64,000 bases of DNA, from assembly GCA_001874305.1 (NCBI GenBank), contig MPCU01000005.1:186001-250000 (forward strand), written 5' to 3'. The DNA is from Bacteriovorax sp. MedPE-SWde. Lineage in GTDB: Bacteria > Bdellovibrionota > Bacteriovoracia > Bacteriovoracales > Bacteriovoracaceae. A program made the position numbers and the translations under genes. A model generated the notes under the pieces. The model did not search any database, was not told the origin of the DNA, and saw only the letters and a program-made list of their open reading frames with translations. The number at the start of each line of letters is the position of its first letter. Position 1 is the first letter of the stretch. Positions 16,709 through 25,918 of this stretch are shown here, one piece after another.

Positions 16709-17910
16709 TGAACGAAACAGTTGTATCATATTTATCTCAAGCACCAGGCTACGCTCTATTAGTTGAAAAACTATCAGAGTTCTTTGGTTTTGATGCTGAA
16801 GGTTTTGTTACATTCTTAATATTTGCACTAGTTTGTTTTGTTGTCGTTAACGTAATGTCAGCAATTGGTGGTCTTGGAACGTATGCAGAAAGAAAGATTT
16901 CTGCAGACTTACAGATGAGACAGGGACCAAACAGAGTTGGACCATTTGGTATACTTCAATTCTTAGCTGATGGTGTAAAGATGTTAGGAAAGGAAGATAT
17001 CCTTCCAGCACAGGCCGATAGATTTTTATTCTTAATCGCGCCACTGATGTGTATGGTTGGTGTTTTTGCTTCTCTTGCAGTTGTGCCTTTCTCAAGCGGT
17101 CTTACTTTAACAAATTTAAATATTGGTGTTTTCTACCTTATCGGTGTTTCGTCACTGGTTGGAGTAGGGATTTTCCTTGGTGGTTACGCTGCAAATTCTA
17201 AGTGGTCAATGCTTGGTGGTATGAGGGGTGCTTCACAGATTATTTCTTACGAAGTTCCAGTAACACTTTCAATCTTAGCAATCGTACTAATGACAGGAAG
17301 TTTATCTTTTAATGTTATTACAGATGCTCAAGGTGGTTTACCTCACCAGTGGTACATATTTCATAACCCATTTACATTTATAGCATTCTTCGTACTATTC
17401 ATCGGAGCTCTTGCTGAAACAAACCGTGCTCCTTTTGACTTACCAGAAGCAGAGTCGGAACTTGTATCTGGTTACCATACAGAATTCTCTGGGATGAGAT
17501 TCGCATTCTTCGCTTTAGCAGAATATGTTGAAGTCTTTGTTGTTTGTGGTGTTGTTGCCGCACTTTTCTTAGGTGGATATAAAGTTCCATTTGATCTAGG
17601 AAATGGTGAGCTGATCGCGAAAACTTTCCCAGCAATTCATCCAATGCTTGCTAAGCAAATTGGAAATGTACTTCAACTTAAAGCTTTCATTCTTAAGACA
17701 CTAGCTCTTTATTATGTAGTTATCTGGATTAGATGGACTCTTCCAAGATTAAGAGTTGATAGTCTTATGGTTCTATGTTGGAAATACTTAACTCCAATTG
17801 CTCTATTCAACCTTGTTGGTTGTGCCGTTTGGTTATGGGCATTTGAAGGTAAGTCGATGTGGGCAATGATTTTTAAAAGTGGAGTGGCCGCAGCTGGCGG
17901 ACACCACTAA
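16708..17910 (+). CDS. nuoH: NADH-quinone oxidoreductase subunit H
   Basis: 400 residues with about eight to nine membrane helices. It forms much of the ubiquinone tunnel and joins the peripheral and membrane arms. Family signatures are complete: MRQGPNRVGPFGILQFLADG, the acidic quinone loop AETNRAPFDLPEAESELVSG, and the C-terminal WIRWTLPRLRVDSLM. Its acidic loop implies a functional enzyme. It should contact NuoB, D and I, none of which is encoded nearby; nuoI, which normally follows, is missing from the cluster. Confidence 0.97.
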   Translation: MNETVVSYLSQAPGYALLVEKLSEFFGFDAEGFVTFLIFALVCFVVVNVMSAIGGLGTYAERKISADLQMRQGPNRVGPFGILQFLADGVKMLGKEDILPAQADRFLFLIAPLMCMVGVFASLAVVPFSSGLTLTNLNIGVFYLIGVSSLVGVGIFLGGYAANSKWSMLGGMRGASQIISYEVPVTLSILAIVLMTGSLSFNVITDAQGGLPHQWYIFHNPFTFIAFFVLFIGALAETNRAPFDLPEAESELVSGYHTEFSGMRFAFFALAEYVEVFVVCGVVAALFLGGYKVPFDLGNGELIAKTFPAIHPMLAKQIGNVLQLKAFILKTLALYYVVIWIRWTLPRLRVDSLMVLCWKYLTPIALFNLVGCAVWLWAFEGKSMWAMIFKSGVAAAGGHH

Positions 17911-17926
17911 ATATAAGGGATAAGAG

Positions 17927-18457
17927 ATGTTTCTAAAAATTATGTTCATCCTTGCAGCAACAATGACACTTGGTGGGGCTTTTTTAACTGCTTACACTAA
18001 GAACCTAATGCATGCATGTGTGTACTTACTTGTTTCACTTTTTGGTGTGGCCGGTCTTTATGCAACACTTGGAGCAGACTTTCTAGCTGCTACTCAGTTA
18101 GTTGTTTATGCTGGTGGTGTTGTAATTCTTATGTTGTTTGCGATTATGCTTACAGGTGGGATTCAAAACTTTGTTAATAAATTTGGATTAGATAAAGTAC
18201 CTTCAATGGGTAACGGAAAGACTTATACGATTGCTGGATTAAGTATGATCATCACAGCATTCATTATAATGAAAGTTCTAGCTCCAATCTTTAAAACAAA
18301 TGTTCAAGGTGAATTACCAGCCTTCGCAAGTACTGTAGAAGAAATTGGTGTTCTTCTAGTAACTGACCATGTCCTGGCTTTTGAGATCTCTTCGATATTA
18401 CTTCTTGGAGCTCTTGTTGGTGCAGCGGTAATCTCTAGACCAAGGAGAGGAAAGTGA
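17927..18457 (+). CDS. nuoJ: NADH-quinone oxidoreductase subunit J
   Basis: 176 residues with five membrane helices. TQLVVYAGGVVILMLFAIML contains the TM3 pi-bulge segment that is typical of NuoJ/ND6. The C-terminal helix (LAFEISSILLLGALVGAAVI) keeps its Glu. A loop NGKT at 96-99 recurs in the second-set homologue. It follows nuoH by 16 bases and overlaps nuoK by 4 (GTGA). Confidence 0.96.
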   Translation: MFLKIMFILAATMTLGGAFLTAYTKNLMHACVYLLVSLFGVAGLYATLGADFLAATQLVVYAGGVVILMLFAIMLTGGIQNFVNKFGLDKVPSMGNGKTYTIAGLSMIITAFIIMKVLAPIFKTNVQGELPAFASTVEEIGVLLVTDHVLAFEISSILLLGALVGAAVISRPRRGK

Positions 18458-18759
18458 TTAGTTTAACAAGTTACCTAATTATTTCATTTTGTTTATTTAT
18501 TGCGGGTATGACAGTAATGATCGCCCGTAAAAATATTATTGCTATGCTTTTAGGTATTGAGTTAATTCTCAATGCTGCTGCAATTAACTTTGTAGCATAT
18601 ACAAGATTTGTGAATCAGAACCTTGACGGTCACGTCATGTCTCTATTCATTATAGTAATAGCAGCTGCAGAAGCAGCTGTTGGTTTAGCAATCGTGATTC
18701 GTTTCTTTCAAATTAAAGAAACTATTCACATTGATGATGCAACTGAATTACAGAGCTAA
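18454..18759 (+). CDS. nuoK: NADH-quinone oxidoreductase subunit K
   Basis: 101 residues with three membrane helices. The two buried glutamates essential for coupling in E. coli NuoK are present: Glu36 in MLLGIELILNA and Glu73 in AAAEAAVGLAI. The start is GTG, overlapping the nuoJ stop, with GAGAGGAAA just upstream. The first 12 coding bases are identical to those of the second-set NuoK-like gene at 25660. Confidence 0.97.
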   Translation: MISLTSYLIISFCLFIAGMTVMIARKNIIAMLLGIELILNAAAINFVAYTRFVNQNLDGHVMSLFIIVIAAAEAAVGLAIVIRFFQIKETIHIDDATELQS

Positions 18760-18781
18760 TTGGATATAAGGATATAGTAAG

Positions 18782-20974
18782 ATGGATTATACGATTTCAA
18801 GTGTAGCCCCGATTGTACTTCTACCGTTTTTTGCCTTCGTTATAAACGCGTTCTTGGCAAGACTTGGTGGAAAAGCAACTGTAGCGGCAGTTTTTATTAG
18901 CTGTGCTTCAATTATCGGTTCTGCTATTTATGCTTTAGGAATTTTCAAAGACTTCGTTTTTGGAAACTATGCAACGAACTATCACATTCACAAGTTTTTT
19001 ACTTGGTTTGATCTGAATGGTGGTGGACAGACTTTTAATGTAAACATGGGTATCTACATTGATAACATGACAGCAGTAATGCTTGTGATGGTAACAGTAG
19101 TAGCTGCAATGATTCACATTTTCTCTACCTACTACATGAAAGATGACATGAATTACGGAAGAAACGGACGTTTCTTTGTTTATATGTCTCTCTTCACGTC
19201 AGCTATGTTAGGTCTTGTTCTTTCAGATAACCTTTTCTCAGTATTTATCTTCTGGGAACTTATGGGATTCTGTTCTTACTCACTAATCGGTCATTACTAC
19301 GAAAAAGAAGTTACTGGTAACGCAAACGTAAAAGCGTTCATGACAACAAGAGTTGGAGATGTTTTCTTCCTACTTGGTATTGTTGCTCTTTGGACACAAA
19401 TCGGTTCTGTTGCTTTCGTAGATATTTATAATGCTGTTGAAACAGGAGCTTTCCTTAATACAACAGTTCTTGGTATGCCTCTAGCAATGTTCACTGGAGC
19501 TTGTATCTTCATGGGAACAATTGGTAAATCAGCTCAGTTCCCACTGAATGTTTGGCTACCAGATGCGATGAATGGTCCAACTCCTTGTTCTGCACTAATT
19601 CACGCAGCGACAATGGTTGCAGCCGGTGTTTATCTTTCATTAAGAATTTACCCTCTACTTGAGGCCGGACAACTTACAACACTTGTTGCTTATATTGGTG
19701 GTATTACAGCTTTTGGTGCAGCAACTATTGCACTTGTTCAAACAGACTTTAAAGCGGTACTTGCCTTTTCTACTATTTCACAACTTGGATATATGGTTCT
19801 AGGTGTTGGTGTTGGTTCATACAACGCTGCATTTATGCACTTAATTACACATGCCATCTTTAAAGCATGTTTATTCCTAGCTGCTGGATCAGTAATTCAT
19901 TCACTACATGATCACCATACACATGCTCACGTTCAAGAAATGCCGAGAATGGGTGGTCTAAGACATAAGATGAAATACACTTGGATTGCAATGTGGTGTT
20001 GTACTCTAGCAATCGCAGGTATCCCATTCTTCTCTGGATTTGTATCTAAAGATAGAATTCTTGGTGATGCTTTAGTTGCAGCTTCTCATAACCCAGTTAT
20101 GATTGGGCCAGCAATCTTAGGATTCCTTGGAGCACTTCTAACAGCATTTTACATGTGTAGAATGATGTTCTTAGCTTTCCACGGTGAGCCAAGAGATAAA
20201 GAATTATATGATCATATTCCTGAAGAAAAACTTTCATGGAATAGAAATATCCCTCTACTTTTCCTATCGGTATTTACTCTAGGACTTTGGTTCTCAGGTT
20301 CTTTAACTGGTCAAGGTCTTGTAAAACTAGCTGATTATAAGAACGGTAAGTACGAGTGGTTTCAAACTCTTATTGCTAAGCCTTCTGTTGGTAACTTTAA
20401 AAATTACCAAAGAGAAGAGTTTGGAGCAACGGATACAAGAGTTAAGAATAGCCTTGAAAAATCTAAGTATGACAGTACATATGGTCTAAGTGAAAAAGAG
20501 TCTCATCATGTACATCAAGTTCACGTTATTGGAGCTATCGCTTCAATCATAATTGCTTTCTCTGGTGTATTCATTGCTGCAATGATGTACCTATGGAAGA
20601 AGTGGGACCCAGGATTTTGGGTTAGAACCTTCAATAGATATTACAGAATTTTACAAAACAAATACCACATGGATGACTTCTACATTAAAGGGTTTATCCA
20701 AGGGATGCTGTTACCGTTTAACAACTTGCTAGCTAAATTAGATATGGGTCTTTATGACAGATATGTAGTTGATGGTTCAGCTTCAGTTGTTAAGTTTATT
20801 ATGAGAGTAGCGAACTGGTTTGATAACTTATTCGTAGATACAATCATGGTAGATGGTACAGGGGCAAGTGTTCGTTTCTTTAACGTAATTTTAAGAACGA
20901 TCCAGTCTGGTAAGATTCAGTTCTACTTTATTATTATTATATTAGTACTATTTGGTTATATATTAGCGTTGTAA
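18782..20974 (+). CDS. nuoL: NADH-quinone oxidoreductase subunit L (antiporter-like)
   Basis: 730 residues, slightly longer than typical. It is the distal proton-pumping subunit. The antiporter core shows GIYIDNMTAVML (90-101), TM5 Glu159 in FIFWELMGFCSYSL, and the TM7-8 block FPLNVWLPDAMNGPTPCSAL. The C-terminus holds the long lateral helix and final anchor helix. A hydrophilic stretch at about 525-585 precedes them. It follows nuoK by 22 bases. All residues expected of an active pump that I checked are present. Confidence 0.97.
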   Translation: MDYTISSVAPIVLLPFFAFVINAFLARLGGKATVAAVFISCASIIGSAIYALGIFKDFVFGNYATNYHIHKFFTWFDLNGGGQTFNVNMGIYIDNMTAVMLVMVTVVAAMIHIFSTYYMKDDMNYGRNGRFFVYMSLFTSAMLGLVLSDNLFSVFIFWELMGFCSYSLIGHYYEKEVTGNANVKAFMTTRVGDVFFLLGIVALWTQIGSVAFVDIYNAVETGAFLNTTVLGMPLAMFTGACIFMGTIGKSAQFPLNVWLPDAMNGPTPCSALIHAATMVAAGVYLSLRIYPLLEAGQLTTLVAYIGGITAFGAATIALVQTDFKAVLAFSTISQLGYMVLGVGVGSYNAAFMHLITHAIFKACLFLAAGSVIHSLHDHHTHAHVQEMPRMGGLRHKMKYTWIAMWCCTLAIAGIPFFSGFVSKDRILGDALVAASHNPVMIGPAILGFLGALLTAFYMCRMMFLAFHGEPRDKELYDHIPEEKLSWNRNIPLLFLSVFTLGLWFSGSLTGQGLVKLADYKNGKYEWFQTLIAKPSVGNFKNYQREEFGATDTRVKNSLEKSKYDSTYGLSEKESHHVHQVHVIGAIASIIIAFSGVFIAAMMYLWKKWDPGFWVRTFNRYYRILQNKYHMDDFYIKGFIQGMLLPFNNLLAKLDMGLYDRYVVDGSASVVKFIMRVANWFDNLFVDTIMVDGTGASVRFFNVILRTIQSGKIQFYFIIIILVLFGYILAL

Positions 20975-20995
20975 AACGATATTAAGGAGTAACGA

Positions 20996-22531
20996 ATGAG
21001 TGGTCATTCTAATTTACTAAGTTGGATTCTGTGGATGCCTATTATTGGTGTTCTTGGAACATTATTAATTCCAAGATCTAAAGAGACGATGATCAGAGTA
21101 TGGTCTCTCTTAAACACAGTTGTTACTATGGGGCTTTGTGCCGTACTTTATATGAAGTTCGACATCACGCAACCAGGTATGCAATCATTTTTCACAATTA
21201 AGATGCCTTGGATTAAGCAATTCAATATCTTCTACCACTTAGCGGTAGATGGAATTTCTCTTCCAATGATTCTCTTAACTTCACTGCTATTCTTTATTTG
21301 TATTCTGTCTTCATGGACAATTAAGAAACAAATTAAGGGATACTTTGCACTTCTACTGTTTCTACAGTCTTCAGTGTTTGGTGTTTTCTTAGCAATGGAC
21401 TTCTTCCTATTCTATGTTTACTGGGAAGTAATGCTTATTCCAATGTTCTTCCTCATCGGTATTTGGGGTGGAGAGAACAGAGAGTACGCAGCTGTTAAGT
21501 TCTTCTTATATACATTCTTTGGATCGATCCTAATGCTTGTTGGTATGGTTGCACTATACTTCATGACAGGTCAGGGTGTTGACTCATTTAATATCTTAGC
21601 TCTTTCGGGTGGTCAGTTTACTGATAAGACAGTCGAATTATTTGGATTTGTTCTACCATTTGCTAAAGTGTTCTTCGTAGCTCTTTTCATTGGTTTCGCA
21701 ATTAAAGTTCCAGTATTTCCATTTCATACATGGCTTCCACATGCTCACGTTCAGGCACCTACAGCGATTTCAGTAATCCTAGCTGGTGTACTTCTGAAAA
21801 TGGGAACATATGGATTCTTAAGAATTGCATTCCCAATCTTCCCAAGTGCTTCTGTTTATTTTGCAGATGCAATTGCTTGGCTTGGTTTAATAAACGTAAT
21901 TTACGGAGCATTCTGTGCAATGGCACAAAATGATGTAAAGAAACTTGTAGCTTATTCTTCAGTTTCTCACATGGGATTCGTAATGTTAGGTCTTGCTGCT
22001 ATGACAGTACAAGGTATGAACGGAGCTGTTCTACAGATGTTCAACCACGGTACTTCAACAGCTATGATGTTCCTTCTTATTGGTATTCTTTATGAAAGAT
22101 CTCACCACAGATGGATTATCAGACCAGACGGTACAAAAGGTTTTGGTGGTCTTTATACTCAACTTCCAAAATACTCTATCGTATTCATTATCGCGATGTT
22201 CGCTTCAATGGGTCTTCCAGGACTATCAGGTTTCATCTCTGAAGCACTAATCTTCCTAGGGATCTACGAAAGATTTACAACAATTACTGTTATTGCAGTT
22301 GTTGGTCTTCTACTTGGTGCTGCTTACCTACTTTGGATGTTCAAGAGAATGTTCTTTGGAGAGGTTATTGAAGAGTGTAAGTCATATACAGATATGAATG
22401 CACGAGAGATCTTCTATATGACTCCACTTTGTATAGCAGTTATCGTATTTGGTGTATGGCCATCTCCGCTTCTTAACATGATGAAGGCGTCAGTTGGTAA
22501 ACTAGTTTCGCTTCTAGCAAGCTTTTCATAA
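20996..22531 (+). CDS. nuoM: NADH-quinone oxidoreductase subunit M (antiporter-like)
   Basis: 511 residues with about 14 helices; central proton-pumping subunit. The core opens with FNIFYHLAVDGISLPMILL (76-94). TM5 has the essential Glu144 in VYWEVMLIPMF. The TM7-8 block reads FPFHTWLPHAHVQAPTAISV. ATTAAGGAG lies 5 bases before the ATG. It is in the same run as nuoL and nuoN, with spacings of 21 and 12 bases. Confidence 0.97.
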   Translation: MSGHSNLLSWILWMPIIGVLGTLLIPRSKETMIRVWSLLNTVVTMGLCAVLYMKFDITQPGMQSFFTIKMPWIKQFNIFYHLAVDGISLPMILLTSLLFFICILSSWTIKKQIKGYFALLLFLQSSVFGVFLAMDFFLFYVYWEVMLIPMFFLIGIWGGENREYAAVKFFLYTFFGSILMLVGMVALYFMTGQGVDSFNILALSGGQFTDKTVELFGFVLPFAKVFFVALFIGFAIKVPVFPFHTWLPHAHVQAPTAISVILAGVLLKMGTYGFLRIAFPIFPSASVYFADAIAWLGLINVIYGAFCAMAQNDVKKLVAYSSVSHMGFVMLGLAAMTVQGMNGAVLQMFNHGTSTAMMFLLIGILYERSHHRWIIRPDGTKGFGGLYTQLPKYSIVFIIAMFASMGLPGLSGFISEALIFLGIYERFTTITVIAVVGLLLGAAYLLWMFKRMFFGEVIEECKSYTDMNAREIFYMTPLCIAVIVFGVWPSPLLNMMKASVGKLVSLLASFS

Positions 22532-22543
22532 ATAGGTGTAATA

Positions 22544-24019
22544 ATGGCTTTAAGATATTTAGCAAGCATTAGTCACTACATTCCTGAAATGCTTCTGTGC
22601 CTAACAATGGCCGGTTTGATCTTGATCGAATCGACATATGGTAGAGAAGTAAAAGGGCGTGCAAAAGGAATGGTTTACGCAGGTGCTTACCTGGGTCTAC
22701 TTGCTACTTTTGTTTCTCTCTTTAAAACTATGGGAACTGAGCCACTACAAATCTTTACTGGCTCAATCGTAATTGACTCTTTTGGAACTTTGGCCAAAAT
22801 GGTTATGGTTGTTGGTACAGCTGCTGCAATTTACTTAGGAAGACAATCTCTTGATATTTACGAAGAGGTTAAGTCTGAATTTGTAATACTTGCAATCGGT
22901 GTTCTTATTGGTGGGATGTTAATTGTCTCAGCAAATAATATGCTAATTTTCTATATTGGGATCGAAACACTTTCAATCCTTTCATATGTAATGGCATCTC
23001 TTAAGAAAAATGATGAAAGATCTTCTGAAGCTGGTCTGAAGTACTCTCTATATGGAGGTATTACTGCAGGTATCATGCTATTCGGAATGAGTCATATTTT
23101 TGGTGTATTAGGGACAATTCAGTTTAATGAAGTAATCCCAGCAATGGCCGCTCTTACTAAGACGCAGTCACTGATAATTATGCCAGCATTCGTTCTATTC
23201 TTCGCAGGAATTGGATACAAGATTGCTTGTGTACCTTTTCACATGTGGTCACCTGATGTTTATGAAGGTTCACCACTTCCTGTAACGAACTTCTTTTCAA
23301 TTGTTCCAAAGATTGCTGGTGTAGTTGCTTTAGTTAGAATTACAAACACATTCTTTGGTGGTGATACGTCAATAGTGAGAGAAACTTGGGTTTGTCTTCT
23401 TATGATCGCATCAGCTCTTACAATGACTGTAGGTAATGTTTCAGCTATTGGACAAAGATCTGTTAAAAGAATGCTAGCGTATTCAAGTATCTCACACGCA
23501 GGTGTTATGTTACTTGGTGTACTTGTTATAGATGACCTTGGTGCTAGAGCAATCCTGTTCTACGCAGTAACGTACCTATTTATGACACTTGTAGCTTTCT
23601 TCATTACTTCATTTGTTCAGGACCACTATGGTAACGATCACTTTGAAAGATTTAATGGTTTAATATCGAAGCACCCTCTAATGAGTATCCTTATGATTAC
23701 CGTAATGTTCTCACTTGCTGGTCTTCCACCATTATCAGGATTTGTTGCAAAGTTTAATATTCTAGCAGCTATCATTGCTAAGAAGTATTATGTATTAGCA
23801 GTTATTGCTGTACTAAACTCAGTTGTATCACTTTACTATTATCTTAAGATTGTAAGAATTATGGTTTTCAAAGATGCTGAGTCTGATGAGACAATTCCAG
23901 GATTTGGATTCTCTAATCAATTAGTAATTACTATAATGACTCTTCCTGTTCTACTATTAGGAATCTTCTGGGAGAAACTAGTTGTTATTGCTGGTGGAGC
24001 TAAGATCTTTATTCAGTAG
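22544..24019 (+). CDS. nuoN: NADH-quinone oxidoreductase subunit N (antiporter-like)
   Basis: 491 residues, the proximal antiporter-like subunit. The core opens at IVIDSFGTLAKM (Asp78). TM5 carries Glu141 in YIGIETLSILSYVM. The TM7-8 block is FHMWSPDVYEGSPLPVTNF. It closes the canonical set A-H-J-K-L-M-N. The next coding sequence begins 2 bases after its stop, so transcription very likely runs on into the divergent second set. Confidence 0.97.
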   Translation: MALRYLASISHYIPEMLLCLTMAGLILIESTYGREVKGRAKGMVYAGAYLGLLATFVSLFKTMGTEPLQIFTGSIVIDSFGTLAKMVMVVGTAAAIYLGRQSLDIYEEVKSEFVILAIGVLIGGMLIVSANNMLIFYIGIETLSILSYVMASLKKNDERSSEAGLKYSLYGGITAGIMLFGMSHIFGVLGTIQFNEVIPAMAALTKTQSLIIMPAFVLFFAGIGYKIACVPFHMWSPDVYEGSPLPVTNFFSIVPKIAGVVALVRITNTFFGGDTSIVRETWVCLLMIASALTMTVGNVSAIGQRSVKRMLAYSSISHAGVMLLGVLVIDDLGARAILFYAVTYLFMTLVAFFITSFVQDHYGNDHFERFNGLISKHPLMSILMITVMFSLAGLPPLSGFVAKFNILAAIIAKKYYVLAVIAVLNSVVSLYYYLKIVRIMVFKDAESDETIPGFGFSNQLVITIMTLPVLLLGIFWEKLVVIAGGAKIFIQ

Positions 24020-24021
24020 TT

Positions 24022-24312
24022 ATGACAGAAGCATTAGTAATATTTTCAATATTATTTTTCATATTAGGGGTAGTGTTTATCTACCCCTTATTTTTTTCTA
24101 AAAGAAACACAGAGTCGCAGTCTAACTTACAATTCGTTTATCACCGAAGTACTTATAGACCTCAGTTGTCAAAAGTCCTTAAACTCATCTTCGCACTTAT
24201 CATTCCTGCAATGTTTCATGTAATGGTTGCAAGCTCTAGTTCTCTAGAATTCTCTAAAGAAACATATGCTTTTCTTGTTGCAGTTGCTACAATTTTACTA
24301 TTCCTTATTTAA
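24022..24312 (+). CDS. Divergent NuoA-like membrane protein (second set, A position)
   Basis: 96 residues with three predicted membrane helices and a short loop after the first, the topology of NuoA. Set against nuoA, VVFIYPLFFSKRNTES aligns without gaps to ALLVGKLVRPQNPTEL. The loop Cys block (ECG) is replaced by FVY. The buried acids of helix 2 (FDVEGA) have no counterpart in ALIIPAMFHVMVA. On its own this protein would be an orphan. The assignment rests on topology, the loop match and its place as the first of seven genes repeating the preceding gene order. It starts 2 bases after nuoN. Confidence 0.6.
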   Translation: MTEALVIFSILFFILGVVFIYPLFFSKRNTESQSNLQFVYHRSTYRPQLSKVLKLIFALIIPAMFHVMVASSSSLEFSKETYAFLVAVATILLFLI

Positions 24313-24330
24313 TAATATTGAGAGGATAGC

Positions 24331-25215
24331 TTGATTAACTTTATGTTAATGGCCGTAGGAATAGCACTACTGTTTATAATTTATAAGTTTATGAAACACG
24401 AAATGGTTTCATCGAATATCTCTATTCAGAGGTACTGTACTCTTGCAAAATTTGATGAACTAAGAGATAGCAAAATTATTCTAATTCGTTTAGCATCCGT
24501 CGGTGTAAACTTCGCATTGATTGTCTTTGGTTTATACTATTGTATCTTTGGCGAGGAACTAAATAGCCGCTACAATGCTGGAAGTATTAGCCTGTATATC
24601 GTAGCAGACATTACACTGTTCTATATCGTACATCTCGGTGTCATTAAGCAACGCCACGACATTCTCACATTTTTAAGAATTGCTATTTTAGAGTTAATGA
24701 TAGCTTTGGTGATTATTGCTTCGCTCATAGTAAATGTTCAAGGAATAAATATACTTGATATTGTTTTGGCCCAAAATGAGTTAGTCGCTGGAATTCCACA
24801 ATGGAATGCAATAGTTCTATTGCCACTCTTCTACATTTGGAATGCCAACTCTGTTGATTGCGTAAGGTCATTGGCCGAAGACAGGCTTGAAACTGAAGTT
24901 GATAGATTTCAGACAAGACTTCTTTATGCTGCTAGATATATTGCATGGGGAGTATTAACAATTACTCTCTTTTTTGGTGGTGGTAATTTCTTTGAACTTT
25001 TTGACCTATTTAACTTTAATAACACGGGAATAAACTCATTAGAGCTAATATTATTTTTAATAAAATTCATCTTAGTTCTACTAGTTGGAAAAATATATAC
25101 ACGTTTAGTAGGCCCAAGGAAGCTTGTAGAAATAGAATCGCTCTATAAGAAAAGAGCACTATTTGTTGTAGTTATTTTTATCTGTATATCTCTATATAAG
25201 GTGGCCCAGTTTTGA
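24331..25215 (+). CDS. Divergent NuoH-like membrane protein (second set, H position)
   Basis: 294 residues (NuoH here is 400) with about seven to eight membrane helices; TTG start with GAGAGGA upstream. Two regions echo NuoH. The mid-protein hydrophilic stretch SLAEDRLETEVDRFQTRLLY falls where NuoH has its ETNRAP...ESELVSGY quinone loop and is followed by a helix ending in a glycine cluster. The C-terminal FLIKFILVLLVGKIYTRLVG then PRKL...LYKK parallels FILK...WIRWTLPRLRVDSLM...WKY. The conserved ETNRAPFDLPE motif itself is lost, so quinone chemistry like that of NuoH is unlikely. Confidence 0.65.
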   Translation: MINFMLMAVGIALLFIIYKFMKHEMVSSNISIQRYCTLAKFDELRDSKIILIRLASVGVNFALIVFGLYYCIFGEELNSRYNAGSISLYIVADITLFYIVHLGVIKQRHDILTFLRIAILELMIALVIIASLIVNVQGINILDIVLAQNELVAGIPQWNAIVLLPLFYIWNANSVDCVRSLAEDRLETEVDRFQTRLLYAARYIAWGVLTITLFFGGGNFFELFDLFNFNNTGINSLELILFLIKFILVLLVGKIYTRLVGPRKLVEIESLYKKRALFVVVIFICISLYKVAQF

Positions 25216-25667
25216 TAATTTTGCAGCTATTAACAATATTGCTACTATTATGCTTGGCGATCTTTGAATTAAGAAAATGGCGAGAGATCATTCTTGTCGT
25301 ATTTATTGTTTCTTTAGTTCTTTCTGTACCGACATTTACTGTATTCTATAAAAACTACGTTCTTATGCTCTCTTTTGTAATTGCATTTGTTCTTATGTTC
25401 TTCAGGCGAACTTTTCCATCAGTTGTATCCGGTTACAGTATTAATATAAATGGAAAAACAAAAGTATTCGTTTGTGCTTCATTGGTAATTGGATTTACAC
25501 TTCTAAATTACATTCAATATAGAACAGGACTTATTTTAGATAAATCTGTTGTTACAATGGGGAACTTAATTTTTAATATTAAGAGTGAGCACATATTAAG
25601 GTATACAGCTATTACCCTTATGTTTATTACAATTGCTTTGGTGAAAACGGGGGAAAGTCGTGATTAG
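25212..25667 (+). CDS. Divergent NuoJ-like membrane protein (second set, J position)
   Basis: 151 residues (NuoJ here is 176) with five predicted membrane helices; TTG start overlapping the previous stop. The central loop INGKTKVFVCASLVIGFTLL aligns without gaps with the NuoJ stretch beginning GNGKTYTIAGLSMIIT, sharing NGKT. The last helix region MGNLIFNIKSEHILRYTAI parallels IGVLLVTDHVLAFEISSIL, with the Glu replaced. The glycine-rich TM3 of NuoJ (VVYAGGVVILML) has no clear counterpart. It overlaps the next gene by 8 bases, as nuoJ overlaps nuoK. Confidence 0.65.
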   Translation: MIILQLLTILLLLCLAIFELRKWREIILVVFIVSLVLSVPTFTVFYKNYVLMLSFVIAFVLMFFRRTFPSVVSGYSININGKTKVFVCASLVIGFTLLNYIQYRTGLILDKSVVTMGNLIFNIKSEHILRYTAITLMFITIALVKTGESRD

Positions 25668-25917
25668 TTTAGATAACTTTCTATTTCTTTCGATACTCGT
25701 ATCGATCTCTTTTTCGGGTTTAATTTTTGCTAAGAACCTACATAAGAGGCTTATCTTTTCATTCATTCTCATTTTTACAAGTGTAGGTCTGTTAGACTTA
25801 AAAATTGCTCAAAGAGCAGATCTATCAGGAGGGATTAATATTTTAATCTATATTGTACCTCTATTAGTTATCCTTATTCTTATATTTGAACAGTTTAAGA
25901 AGAACTTAAGGGATTAG
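25660..25917 (+). CDS. Divergent NuoK-like membrane protein (second set, K position)
   Basis: 85 residues with three membrane helices. The N-terminus MISLDNFLFLSILVSISFSG parallels nuoK MISLTSYLIISFCLFIAGMT. The GTG start and first 12 coding bases are identical to nuoK. Both essential glutamates are gone: position 36 is Ile (LIFSFILIF), and the third helix (IYIVPLLVILILIF) has no acid. This is the clearest single pairwise match between the two sets. It overlaps the NuoJ-like gene, as nuoK does nuoJ. Confidence 0.72.
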   Translation: MISLDNFLFLSILVSISFSGLIFAKNLHKRLIFSFILIFTSVGLLDLKIAQRADLSGGINILIYIVPLLVILILIFEQFKKNLRD

Positions 25918-25918
25918 A

